Part shown: piece after piece, positions 1-10,249 of the stretch
Layout of the letters: every line of letters starts with the position of its first letter
Position numbering within the stretch: the first letter of the stretch is position 1
Source: Shinisaurus crocodilurus
Lineage: Eukaryota > Chordata > Lepidosauria > Squamata > Shinisauridae
NCBI GenBank assembly: GCA_021292165.1
Contig: CM037880.1
Coordinates: forward strand, 142,292,564 to 142,356,563
Reading direction: 5' to 3'
Length of the DNA: 64,000 bases
The notes under the pieces: generated by a model
Database searches by the model: none
Told to the model about the DNA's origin: nothing
The model's input: only the letters and a program-made list of their open reading frames with translations
Made by a program: the position numbers and the translations under genes

Positions 1-80
1 CAACTATTTCAAATGAGAGAAAAACAGTTTTACAATAAAATGCCCTGTGTTAAATCAACAATTTGTGGCTGTTTGCACAT

Positions 81-410
81 AATAATCTGGTTTGCACATA
101 TCAACAACTCATTGGTTCAAAAACAGATGGGTTGTCGTGCACAAGCAGCGCACTGCCTGTAGCGCACCTGCTTCTCTTGCTTTAGCGCACAACCCACAAT
201 TGGCTCCTTCATAGGCTTTGCGAAGGGATGTGTGAACCCGGACTGTTAACTGCTAGGTTCACACGTCAAGCTGCACAACCTATGAAGGAGCTGATTGTGG
301 GTTGTGCACTAAAACCTAAGAGGCAGGTGCGCTGCAGGCATCTGCACATCCCTGACAATCCATCAGTTTTTTAAACCAATGAGTTATTGATATATGCAAA
401 CCAGGTATTT
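81..410. repeat. Foldback (palindromic) MITE
   Basis: The two halves are imperfect reverse complements of each other, with arms of roughly 150 bp and a centre near 250. The left arm reads CTGGTTTGCACATATCAA and the right arm, reversed, reads CTGGTTTGCATATATCAA. Further in, both contain GCGCACCTGC, GTGCACAACCCACAAT and CTCCTTCATAGG motifs. No coding capacity is seen. This is a non-autonomous foldback element of unknown superfamily. Outer borders are approximate and no target duplication was identified. Confidence 0.75.
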
Positions 411-948
411 GTGTTGTTACCTGACACCCACACTATGGCCTCATTTGATTCCATAAATATTTTCAAAATGTTTCCTTATTATTTTCTTTTCAACGCTGTG
501 ATAAGTTAAAAAGGTTATTGCAGCAGTATGCAACCAACAGAGACAGTGTGGTAGAAGATAATGTTGCTGGAAGCTGTAAAGATCTACATTTTTTGCCTCT
601 CACCGAATAAATAATACTCCAGAAGTATTTATTCTAAAGAGAGACAAATTGAATGTTAATATGCACATAACTGAGTCAGGCCTTTGTAACTATTTATAAG
701 ATATGCTGGAGCCCAATGTATTCCTCCAGTACTTGAACCACTTGAAATGCAAGTATAGAAATAACTAGGCAAGACTGTTAACCTCCCTGAAGTGAATTTA
801 TTTATAAATAAAAGATAACAGTGTCTTCTTGCTTGTGCCAAATTACATCTTACTGTCTCTCTGCATGCATTCTCAGGATATGAAGAGACTTACCTTTTTG
901 CCATTTTAAAGATGAATAAGGTGGTACCACTAACTGGGATCTGTTTTC
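411..948. other. Non-coding intergenic or intronic stretch
   Basis: AT-rich sequence. No exon, RNA gene or recognisable repeat was seen. It lies downstream of the last CTDP1 exon visible in the window, so it is probably intronic to that gene. Confidence 0.5.
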
Positions 949-1104
949 ATAGATTTCATAGATCATAGAGTTGGAAGGAGCCTACAAGGCTATCGAGTCC
1001 AACCCCCTGCTCAATGCAGGAAACTAGAGGAGGGGTCTCCCATCCAAGTAATAACCAGACCTGACCCTGCTTAGCTTTCCATGCTCAGACAAGCTGAGCC
1101 AGCG
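949..1104 (-). mobile_element. 5S rRNA-headed SINE with CR1-type tail
   Basis: Read on the minus strand, 1104 to 1033 resembles the 3' two thirds of 5S rRNA, with the internal promoter blocks AGCTAAGCAGGG (A box) and GGATGGGAGACC (C box) still present. It runs into a CR1 LINE 3' end (minus strand GAGCAGGGGGTTGGACTCGA at about 1015, ending in ATGATCTATGAAATCTATG-like repeats near 949). A 5S head plus a LINE-matched tail is the SINE3/AmnSINE-type architecture. The 5' end of the 5S portion is missing or diverged. The alternative is a 5S pseudogene lying next to a separate CR1 fragment. Confidence 0.7.
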
Positions 1105-1105
1105 T

Positions 1106-1649
1106 TTTCCCCCTTTCATTCTCTCCATGCCCGCCCCCAAAGCCGAATATCACGATGGATGACTCCGGTTCCTGGCTGGCTGGAGCCCGGAACAGGAGCT
1201 CAGGGGGTGGGGATAGATTGTAACAATTTGTTGCAGATCACACTTATTTCCTCTCTTCTCCAGAGGGAGATAGTCAACAAGCAGAATATACTCTCCTTTT
1301 GATACTGGGGAAAGGATATTGACTAGAAGGAATAAGGGCACACTGACAACCTTGGCCTTTGTAGAGTGTACAGACTGCGTTGAGTTACAGAGTGATCTAA
1401 TCTGAGGTCTCTAGAGAATATAAATCTTTTTCCTTTTGCTTTACTACAAATATTCTAGTTTCATTCCATCTTGGGAAATTCTGTATCATGGCAGCCTCTG
1501 TACTCCTTCAGGGCATGATAAGAATGTCATACGTTCTAAGTAAGGGCAAATACCTTTCCCCATAGGACAGCCTTGCACTCATTGGTCAGGTTCACATGAT
1601 TGGGGAAGGAAAACAAGCCACCGTAGCTCATTTTCCTGCCCTGTGCATG
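1106..1649. repeat. Duplicated block, copy 1
   Basis: This 544-bp block matches 7972-8514 in the same orientation with only a handful of differences, mainly at about 1191-1198 (CGGAACAGG versus TGAAAGG). It starts one base after the 5S-headed SINE and ends inside what, in copy 2, is the left arm of a foldback MITE. No open reading frame of note. The near-identity implies a recent origin or gene conversion. Confidence 0.9.
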
Positions 1650-1844
1650 TATTTTCCTGCCCTGTGCAGGCCTGTATTTCTGTATGCAGTTTCAAAATTA
1701 AGGGCCCAGCACCATCCGTGAGAACAAAAATTCAGCAAATTTACTTCAACTACATTGGTATCTAATATGCAGCCTGAATGAATACAGAATACTCTCAGTC
1801 AAAGGCTTTAGAATAATGGAATCTGTAAGCATTTGTAGCAGCTA
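1650..1844. other. Non-coding spacer
   Basis: A short direct repeat of ATTTTCCTGCCCTGTGCA (1630 region and 1651 region) straddles the end of the duplicated block. No other feature is seen. Confidence 0.5.
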
Positions 1845-2184
1845 TCGTATATACTCGACTTTAAGTCGGCCCTAACATAAGTCGTGGCCCCTAATTTCAC
1901 CCCCCAAAACTGGGAAAACTTATTGCCCCCCAGTATAAGTCTAGGGTGGGAAATGCAGCAGCTACTGATAAATTAAAAAAATAAAGATGCGGTAGATACC
2001 GGTACCAATAAAATGAGGCATCAGTAGGTTAAATGTTTTTAAATATTTATTTCAAAGAAAAACAGTAAACTAGCTCTGTAAGTGGAAAAGGGGGTCAACA
2101 AATACAATATGGTATCAAAAATACCGTAACTTTGGAACGTACAACAACCTTAGCTCAATCAGCAACCAAGCTAAAACACAATAG

Positions 2185-3564
2185 CTAAAATCCTTCAAAA
2201 CTGGAGTTCTCATCATCTGTATCTGCAAACAGAGCTTCAACTTCAGCCGGTGTGAGGTGATCAGCATAGACATTGTCATCATCACTGAGTTCACAGTCAT
2301 CACCATCACTGCTGTCGTTCTCATACAAAGTGCTGTCTTCACTGCCATCCATAGCATTACTAATGCCACATTTCTTGAAGGCACGTTGCACCATGTCCTC
2401 TGGAATCTGTTCCCATGCATCACGGACCCACTGTGCTATCAATTCTATGTCTGGCTTCTTCAGATTTCCACCTTTTGTCAGTTGAGCTTGACCAGAACAC
2501 ATCCATTCATGCCACATCTTTCGCACACGGTCTTTGAAAGGTTTATTTAAACACACATCTAGGGGCTGCAATACAGATGTAAGCCCACCTGGAATAACGG
2601 CCAAAGTAGCTTGAGAAGACTTTGCCAATTTTTTTATGCCATCAGATGTGTGGGCTCTGAACATATCCCAAACTAGCAATGATGGTTTTTTTTTTAAGGC
2701 TGCTCCTGGTCGTCCGTTCCAAATTTCTTCCAGCCATTTCTTTGTTCCGTCTTCATCCATCCAGCCTTTAATATGTGCACGCACTGTAATTCGTGGTGGG
2801 AATTTGACCTTTTTAGGCAAGGTCTTTCTTTTAAAAATAATGACAGGCCGCAGCTTAGTTCCATTAGCCAAACATGACAGAACGACTGTGAAATGGTTTT
2901 TTTCATTTCCTGTGGTTCTTAGTAAAATACTTTTTTCTCCCAAACTTGCCACAGTTCTGTTGCTTGGAAGATCAAAGGTCATAGGTGTTTCATCCATATT
3001 CCCAATATCTCCCAGGTCATAGTTATGGATCCTTCTTTGTTTTAAGATGAATGAATGGAATGACATCACTTTTTCATCAAGGTCTTTTGGCAACTTCTGA
3101 GAAATCTTTGTTCTTTGCCGCAAGCATAGGGCAAACCTATTCATGAAGCGGGTACACCATCCTGCTGATGCAACAAAATTTTCAATGCCTGGTGCTTTAA
3201 ATTTGTCATCTTTAGCCAGTTGAAGGGCACGTAAGCGAATTCCCATGCGTGTTACACAGTAACCATTTTGACGACACTCCATAACCCACTTATGCAATTC
3301 AGTCTCTAGAGCCCCATATGAAGTCGTTAAACCACGTCGAGCTTTTTTTGACTTTGGCATCTTTTCCAAGTCAGCTTTCATTTTCCGCCAATCCCTTACT
3401 TGCTTTTCGTCAACACAAAATTCCCTACCTGCAATACTGTTATTGCTTTCTTCTGCTCTTGACACAACCATAAGTTTGAAACCAGCTTCGTATGACCTGC
3501 GTTTTTGTTTTGGTTTTTGTATTGGTCCAGGATTAGAAGTAACGGCACTGATATTGGGATCCAT
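2185..3564 (-). CDS. Pogo-type transposase, apparently intact
   Basis: An uninterrupted frame of about 459 codons from the Met at 3564; an upstream in-frame Met at 3591 is possible, but MDPN fits better as a start. The N terminus is basic (KQKRRSYE) and is followed by a BrkDBD-like helix-turn-helix, as in POGK-type proteins. A CENP-B/Tc5 type DNA-binding domain spans roughly residues 85-150. The DDE_1 catalytic core shows GNMDETPM (first Asp), LLVWDMFRAH (second Asp) and LQPLDVCLNKPF (third Asp). The C-terminal 45 residues are highly acidic. It would cut and paste elements at TA. All three catalytic acids are present and there is no frameshift, so the copy may be young or recently active. Whether it is expressed cannot be seen. 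Confidence 0.9.
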   Translation of the reverse strand: MDPNISAVTSNPGPIQKPKQKRRSYEAGFKLMVVSRAEESNNSIAGREFCVDEKQVRDWRKMKADLEKMPKSKKARRGLTTSYGALETELHKWVMECRQNGYCVTRMGIRLRALQLAKDDKFKAPGIENFVASAGWCTRFMNRFALCLRQRTKISQKLPKDLDEKVMSFHSFILKQRRIHNYDLGDIGNMDETPMTFDLPSNRTVASLGEKSILLRTTGNEKNHFTVVLSCLANGTKLRPVIIFKRKTLPKKVKFPPRITVRAHIKGWMDEDGTKKWLEEIWNGRPGAALKKKPSLLVWDMFRAHTSDGIKKLAKSSQATLAVIPGGLTSVLQPLDVCLNKPFKDRVRKMWHEWMCSGQAQLTKGGNLKKPDIELIAQWVRDAWEQIPEDMVQRAFKKCGISNAMDGSEDSTLYENDSSDGDDCELSDDDNVYADHLTPAEVEALFADTDDENSSFEGF

Positions 3565-3817
3565 TTCTAACAGGATAAAAAATAAAACCAAAGCGGCATA
3601 CGGTAGTTTATTTTACTCATGAGCACAATGAACATGTGTGTGATGTGTCATATACGGTAAATTAATCTCAGCAGGGTAACAATATTTTCTTCCTCACCAC
3701 TACGTACCATAATTACGGTACCGTAATTTAAAACCCCAGTTAGCATCAATTGCGGTAATAGCTCAGCTAAATAGAGAAAATGCTGGTTTCATGCAATGAA
3801 GATGAAAATATTTGTCT

Positions 3818-4085
3818 GCATGAAAACAGTTCACATTAACAGCAAACACGCTACACTCTACACTCTAAAGCAAACACTCTACACCAGTGTTCTCCATCCT
3901 TGAGTCCCCAGATGTTTTTTGCCTACAACTCCCAGCATACCCCAGCCAGCTGCATGAAAACAGTTCACATTAACAGCAAACACGCTACACTCTACACTCT
4001 AAAGCAAACACTCTACACCACTGTTCTCCATCCTTGAGTCCCCAGATGTTTTTTGCCTACAACTCCCAGCATGCCCCAGCCAGCT
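3818..4085. repeat. 134-bp tandem duplication inside the pogo element
   Basis: Two nearly identical 134-bp units, 3818-3951 and 3952-4085, each starting GCATGAAAACAGTTCACATT. Each contains flanking DNA plus the left arm of the hAT MITE at 4019-4153. The duplication ends at the centre of that palindrome. Confidence 0.85.
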
Positions 4086-4153
4086 ACACTGGCTGGGACA
4101 TGCTGGGAGTTGTAGGCAAAAAACATCTGGGGACCCAAGGTTGGAGAACACTG
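4019..4153. mobile_element. Short palindromic hAT MITE
   Basis: Arms 4021-4084 and 4090-4153 are almost perfect inverted repeats, with ends CA(C/G)TGTTCTCCA and TGGAGAACACTG. They are flanked by 8-bp duplications CTCTACAC (4011-4018) and CTATACAC (4154-4161) with one mismatch. The size of the target duplication and the CAGTG-type ends indicate hAT. There is no coding capacity. It is nested in the pogo element. Confidence 0.85.
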
Positions 4154-4339
4154 CTATACACATTGACTCACTTTTCTGTATTTTAAATTAGGGGGAGGGG
4201 TTACTATAGGAGAAATACGGTACCATACCTACCGGTATGTTGATGCCAGCTGGCTCCTTTTTGACCCCTCTCCTCACTTCCCGTCTCGTGCAAGCAGGCT
4301 CCGGCAGCAGGAACAGGGAGGCAGCGTGCAAGACCAGGT

Positions 4340-5420
4340 AGGAGGTGGGGGAGTGTCTGGGGGGTGGGGGTGGGGGTGGGGGTGGGGGGAGTGTCTGGAG
4401 TGTCTGGGGGTGGCATGGGGATTTCTGGGGGGGGCTTCGGCACGGCGGGAATTCGGCGGGGGAGGAGCTACAGCGGCAGGGCTTTTCTTCGGCGTGGCGC
4501 GGCTTCTCTCAGGCTTCGGAGGCGGCGGGTGCAGGTAGGGTGACTGCGGGGTGTCTGGGGTGGGATTTGGGGGTGGCATGGGGGTGTCTGGAGGGGGCTT
4601 CGGCGCGGCGGGACTTCGGGGGGGGAGGGGCCTCGGCGGCAGGCAAGCTGCGGCGCGGTGCGGCTTTCCTGGGGCTTCGGGTGCAGGTAGGGTGACTGTG
4701 GGGTGTCTGGGGTGGGATTTGGGGGTGGCATGGGGGTGTCCGGAGGGGGCTTCAGCGCGGCGGGAATTCGGGGGGGGAGGGGCCTCGGCGGCAGGCAAGC
4801 TGCGGCGCGGCGCGGCTTTCCTGGGGCTTCGGGGCTTTGGGTGCAGGTAGGGTGACTGCGGGGTGTCTGGGGTGGGATTTGGGGGTGGCATGGGGGTGTC
4901 CGGAGGGGGCTTTGGCGCGGCGGGACTTCGGGGGGGGAGGGGCCTCGGCGGCAGGCAAGCTGCGGCGCGGCGCGGCTTTCCTGGGGCTTCGGGGCTTCGG
5001 GTGCAGGTAGGGTGACTGCGGGGTGTCTGGGGTGGGATTTGGGGGTGGCATGGGGGTGTCCGGAGGGGGCTTTGGCGCGGCGGGACTTCGGGGGGGGGAG
5101 GGGCCTCGGCGGCAGGCAAGCTGCGGCGCGGCGCGGCTTTCCTGGGGCTTCGGGTGCAGGTAGGGTGACTGCGGGGTGTCTGGGGTGGCATTTGGGGGTG
5201 GCATGGGGGTGTCTGGAGGGGGCTTCGGCGCGGCGGGACTTCGGGGGGGGAGGGGCCTCGGCGGCAGGCAAGCTGCGGCGCGGCGCGGCTTTCCTGGGGC
5301 TTCGGGGCTTCAGGTGCAGGTAGGGTGACTGTGGGGTGTCTGGGGGTGGCGGCACGGGTCCTGGGGGTGGAAGGGGGTGCCTGGCGGTCCCTTGCGGTGG
5401 CGGCGGGGGTCCTGGGGGGC
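4340..5420. repeat. GC-rich minisatellite, about 152-160 bp unit
   Basis: At least six reiterations of the landmark GCAGGTAGGGTGACTG occur at 4531, 4683, 4843, 5003, 5156 and 5316, giving units of 152-160 bp. The DNA is strongly strand-asymmetric: G-rich runs (GGGGGTGGG) on the plus strand with many short G-tracts. Long open frames in both directions (proline/arginine-rich on the minus strand) are by-products of composition. It occupies the right end of the pogo element. Confidence 0.95.
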
Positions 5421-5507
5421 CGCTGACCCACGTATAAGTCTAGGGGGCATTTTTCAGCACACAAATATGTGCTGAAAAACTAGACTTATACTTGAGTATA
5501 TACGGTA

Positions 5508-5867
5508 ATTGTTCTTCCTGGATTTCCAGAGCTCTCAGGTTTGCTTTTCCTATGGTATTCCATATAACTAATATAGCAGTCTCTACCAGCAAAACATGTT
5601 CCACAGTAAGGAAGACACAGAATAGGTTTGCCATTACAAAGCTACAATAAAAAACAAAAACGCATACCACTGTGAATTTATCCCTGGTGCTAATCAGTTT
5701 GTGAGAACACAATTTGTAAATGACACTGTTTTTGCAGAATATTTTGCACTGATTTGTTCAAATAAAATTCATCTTTTACCCCTTTGTTAGCTTTATTCAG
5801 AGGCAAACATTCAACTGGTATCTGCAAAAGCTCTTTATACCTTATGTGTTATAGCTCTCTCTAGCAT
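5508..5867. other. Non-coding stretch
   Basis: AT-rich; no exon or recognised repeat seen between the pogo element and the next foldback MITE. Confidence 0.5.
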
Positions 5868-6293
5868 TCTCACATAACAATAAGCTAGGAATTGCCTGGT
5901 TGCTTATATCATAATGTGAGCATGCAACACACTCATACACGCAGCCTGTTCGCTCCTATATCACTCCTCCCTTTGCTCAAGTGGGTAAACGAAACAGGCA
6001 AGCATAGTTTAGCATGACATCCAAACCAGACATTATGGTTTACTGCATCCAAACAAGCCAGGATTGTAAGCCAGCTTTAAACCAGGTTTTGTTGTTGACA
6101 CACAAATCCTGGCATGTTCAACACAATAAACCATAATCCTGGGTTTAGATGTCACATGAAGCTATCCTGGCCTTGTTTATTTACTCACTGATGTGAAGGG
6201 GGAGTAAACAGTATGCATGCATTAGCAGGCAGCTCATTCACATTACGGTTTATTAGGCCAGGATTCCTGGCTCATCGTTATGTGAAAATGTGG
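5868..6293. repeat. Foldback MITE
   Basis: Left arm TTCTCACATAACAATAAGCT pairs with the right end, which reversed reads TTTTCACATAACGATGAGCC. Inner arms contain GCATGACATCCAAACCAGA and, reversed from the right, CATGTGACATCTAAACCCAG. It shares the subterminal segment GTGGGTAAACGAAACAGGCA with the element at 14516-14935, so the two are one family. No coding capacity. Confidence 0.75.
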
Positions 6294-7971
6294 ACACTGA
6301 GAAATATTAATTTCTTTCAAAATATAGAAAAAGTATTTTGAACACTATCCTCAATAAAAATGGTCCAGAGAATAGTTGTGAGGCTATAATAATATCAGAA
6401 CTATTCCTGGGACAGAATGCCCTCGAGAATTATACTACATCAAGGGATAGAATACCCTCAGGAATTATACTACATCATGACACAGGGTTATTCCCTGGAG
6501 CATTCTGGGGGGGGGGAGTAGTCTGCCACCAATGAACAGCTCCTCTCCCACCACCAAAAATGTTCCTGAGAATTATGTTATGTCATGATCTAGCATTCTG
6601 TCCCAGGACCCTGGGTTGGCTTGCTGAGAGCACCCAAGTTGGCACTTCACAGCAGCAAAACATTTTTATTAGAGGGTGGGTGGGTTTAAAAGAAAACCTT
6701 TGGCCACCTCATATTTAAAGGTAAGGAAACCCACCCACCCCAATTCTTAGAATTTTGCCTGCTCTCCCAAAGATCAATGTGAGTTTGGGGGCATTTTTGC
6801 ACACATACCCATTATGAAAATCACTTAGCCAAATACTTCAGCCCAGCACTAACTTTAAGCCAGAAGTGCATTGTCACTGGCATATTTGCAACAGTTTAGA
6901 GTGCTTGGAATACAGAAAGACAAAACAATGAAAATGCTTTTTTAATAACCACTAAAAAAACTCTCGATTAGCGAAGTACATTCTCAAAACAGGAAAAGAA
7001 TGTCCTTATCTTTGCAAGTATAATTCTCCTGTATTAGTTGCCTTATTTCTTATTGCAATCATAATTTTTTTCACCATGACAGAACTTGCCAGTAAAAATC
7101 ACCAAATGGAGCAACTTTGAATTCCTATACCTTGTAAGAGTGAATTTCGATGGTTGAGTTCCTATAAGTTTGGAAGTAAACAGGGCCACCCAAAAATAAG
7201 GTACAGTAATGGTTTCCCTAGATACACAGAACTATGTAAGTTTGTAAATTAAGAGCAAAAGATTAAAAAACCCACACCAAATGTGAGCTTCTAGGACTTA
7301 TGAAAGATTGATAGCAGTTGAGTCTATAGAGATAAGAAATCCTTGAGTAGCTCACGCCACTGCCTGGAGATGGAATCTCAAGCATACTGAATGTCAAAGA
7401 CAGGAACCCTTGTCTTTGCTACTGCATTTTTTTGGGAAGGGGGGTAAACACTCCTGCCCATCACAGCTATTCTAAAATCCTGGATTTCTCCATTATTTTC
7501 TATGGGCAGCTCCCCACAGCCCTGGTCTAAAGAAACCAGAAGTTGGGCAGAATCTATCCATTAAATCTATGGTTTAGAGTAGTTGAGAGACATAGAATGT
7601 CAGGGAGTCAACTGAAAAAAGAAAGGAAAGTGAAGGGCAGGGCAGGGCAGGGGGAAAGAGGGAAGTGACCTGTTAAAACTTCTAACAGTTTATAGTAAGT
7701 GTCCTGCAGGGAGGGATTAGGGAGCTACCGTATATGCTTTGACATTTTTTCTCTCTCAAAAATACACACACAAAACACTCCTCACCAACTATTCAGGGAT
7801 GTTTCAGGAAGAAGAGTACCTTTTCTATTCTTGAGAATGTGCCCCCCACTGGCAAAATGCACAGGTTTGGGGCTGGCAGCTCTTTAGTCTACCGCTATAT
7901 AGCACAGCAGGGGAAGGTCAGATCTGGCAGGGGAGGGGAGGGGAAGGCAGGGGAGAAGAGGAAAAAAGTTA
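6294..7971. other. Non-coding stretch
   Basis: No exon or classifiable transposon seen. Contains poly-G at about 6507, a GGGCA-rich run near 7638 and a short CA-rich run near 7765. Confidence 0.45.
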
Positions 7972-8514
7972 TTTCCCCCTTTCATTCTCTCCATGCCCGC
8001 CCCCAAAGCCGAATATCACGATGGATGACTCCGGTTCCTGGCTGGCTGGAGCCCTGAAAGGAGCTCAGGGGGTGGGGATAGATTGTAACAATTTGTTGCA
8101 GATCACACTTATTTCCTCTCTTCTCCAGAGGGAGATAGTCAACAAGCAGAATATACTCTCCTTTTGATACTGGGGAAAGGATATTGACTAGAAGGAATAA
8201 GGGCACACTGACAACCTTGGCCTTTGTAGAGTGTACAGACTGCGTTGAGTTACAGAGTGATCTAATCTGAGGTCTCTAGAGAATATAAATCTTTTTCCTT
8301 TTGCTTTACTACAAATATTCTAGTTTCATTCCATCTTGGGAAATTCTGTATCATGGCAGCCTCTGTACTCCTTCAGGGCATGATAAGAATGTCATACGTT
8401 CTAAGTAAGGGCAAATACCTTTCCCCATAGGACAGCCTTGCACTCATTGGTCAGGTTCACATGATTGGGGAAGGAAAACAAGCCACCGTAGCTCATTTTC
8501 CTGCCCTGTGCATG
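7972..8514. repeat. Duplicated block, copy 2
   Basis: Second copy of the 544-bp block at 1106-1649, direct orientation, about 6.9 kb away. Here its last 74 bases (from about 8441) are the left arm of a complete palindromic MITE that continues to 8804, so this copy keeps the original context and copy 1 is the truncated derivative. Confidence 0.9.
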
Positions 8515-8804
8515 CTTCTTGCATACGGCTGAATTACCATAATTACCCTTGCTGGGTGCAGTTTGTCATGTCATCAGAACCCGGTGAGGGTGGGGAAGGT
8601 TTACAAACCACCCCACAACTCTAAAACAAGCCATGGGTTCCGGGGTGGTTTGTAACCCCCCCATCCCCCCAGGGTTTGGACAAACACAACTGTGCCTGGC
8701 AAAGGTAATTACAGTAATTCAGCAGCACACAAGCAGCACGCACAGCAAGATAAAGCTATGGTGGCTTATTTCCCTTCCCCCATCATGTGAACCCAGTCAT
8801 TCTG
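8441..8804. repeat. Foldback MITE
   Basis: Imperfect palindrome centred near 8620. The left arm reads GGTTCACATGATTGGGGAAG and the reversed right arm reads GGTTCACATGATGGGGGAAG. Both then contain AAGCCACC(G/A)TAGCT and GCTGAATTAC(C/T)(A/G)TAATTAC. A short inner hairpin surrounds AAACAAGCCATGGGTT. No coding capacity; it shares TCATGTCATC-type internal motifs with the elements at 56590 and 58970. Confidence 0.8.
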
Positions 8805-9949
8805 AGACACCAGCCATGTGGATTGCAAGCCCATTCTGCCTCCAACTGAAACACCAGCAGGAGACCTACACAGGCTGAAGCACCCAGCACAACCAGGCCA
8901 TTAACATAGGAATTGCTGAAGCAGTGCTTTTGACTACTGGAAGGGTTGCACTAGATGACCATTTGTGGGGATTTTTTTATTCTACTGTTAAAATTAAGTG
9001 TAGTTGCTTGGCAAGCTATTTATTTTCAGATTACCAGTTGCTAGCACTTTCTCCATAGCAGTGGGGGTTCCAAACTCAACCTATTTATTAAAAAAAAAAA
9101 TTGCCTATGCAAACTGCAAGTATTCTTGGTAATTACCTATACAGAACAGCACTTCTGCAATTCATACAGAGAAATAAAAGCTGAGTAGCTGGAAGTCAGT
9201 GAAATATTATTCTGTGGAACAAGCAATTTTCACAAATACTGCCCCCCCCAAATTAATGTAAGCTAAACAAACAAAAAGAAGAAGAAGTCAGTTTTCCTGT
9301 ATCATCCAAATACAAAAGCTTTACTCCTTGCTCATGTTAAATCATACAGCTGAAAGAATCTGAAGGTCATCTCCATAAAGGCACTGCATGAGTTATGGGC
9401 TGCATGTGGCACTGAGGCTTTTTTCTTTCTGCTGAGATTCATGAGAATCCCTGGGTTTCATTTTTAATTGTGTTTAGACTTCATAAGTTTCTATGATAAG
9501 TTTTGAAATGTGAAGCAAAAACACTACAGAATTAAAGTGAGGTAAAGGGGGGGGGAATTCAACTCGTGTATGAATATTTTTCAAGAAATAGTGTAATTTT
9601 CTCTCATTTGAATCTAACAATTCCACAATAAGACTATTGAAAAATAAATTCATAAACTCCACCATTAGTTTCAGATCTCCTATGTACATTAAAATGCCTT
9701 ACTGCTAGATACTTTGGATTTCCCTTGGTAAGGAAAAGCAAGGTCAGATAATAAATTATATAGGATAAAAATATATATTACATGCACTTAAATATGTCAC
9801 ACATACCATATCTATCAACTCCAGCTATTCACTTCTGAACATAAGCCCTGAACTAGTTCCCAAATCTACCAACAGATTTCATATATTCATATACACTATA
9901 TTGTAGCATGCTACACAGAATGATCAAGTTTTACTATGCTGCAGATAAG
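8805..9949. other. Non-coding stretch
   Basis: AT-rich; poly-A and poly-C runs (9089, 9241) and short GAA repeats. No exon or classifiable element seen. Confidence 0.45.
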
Positions 9950-9974
9950 AACAGGTTGCTTCCCTGTAACTGTG

Positions 9975-10140
9975 GTTCTTCGAGTGGTCATCTGTGCATT
10001 CACACATATGGACTCTGTACCAAGATGATTCAGGAAACTCCTAAAGCTGAGGAAAATTGGGCGGGAACCCCTTCCCCACCATCTCACTGAGCATGCTCCT
10101 GTGGGTTTGTGCCCAATTCCTCAGTTCCCTGAGACCGCCT
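9975..10140. repeat. DIRS left inverted terminal repeat
   Basis: Matches the reverse complement of 13775-13942 with moderate divergence; landmark ATATGGACTCTGTACCAAGA here against CATATGGACTCTGTGTCAGC from the other end. Confidence 0.8.
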
Positions 10141-10249
10141 ATTGTGGCCTCAGAACTGAGAGAACACCCAGTATGTAAACAGCGATACAAGGGATCGATG
10201 TTGATACCAAGAACGAGCTGCTTCTGGTAGCCCCATCAAGATTGATAGT

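Larger units (their letters stand above)
1845..5505 (-). mobile_element. Full-length pogo-type DNA transposon
   Basis: The element is flanked by TA (1843-1844 and 5506-5507). Its terminal inverted repeats are TCGTATATACTCGACTT on the left and, reversed from the right, CCGTATATACTCAAGTATAA. Subterminal TAAGTC(G/T) motifs recur inside both ends. It encodes a DDE transposase on the minus strand (3564-2185) and contains a nested hAT MITE and a GC-rich minisatellite. TA duplication, CENP-B-type DNA binding and a DDE domain place it in the pogo branch of Tc1/mariner. A non-autonomous relative lies at 29128-30419. Confidence 0.9.

Noticed and set aside
1033..1104. A functional 5S rRNA gene
   Set aside because: Only part of the 5S sequence is present, with substitutions, and it is fused to a CR1 tail; better read as a SINE head.
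4274..5464. Long proline/arginine-rich open frames on the minus strand (and glycine-rich ones on the plus strand)
   Set aside because: They arise from a stop-poor GC-rich tandem array that stays open in several frames; the same happens at 29297-30481. No conserved start or domain.
1106..8514. The two 544-bp copies as the LTRs of a retrovirus-like element
   Set aside because: Right spacing, but no TG...CA ends, no flanking duplication, and the interior holds a pogo element and single-copy DNA with no gag-pol.
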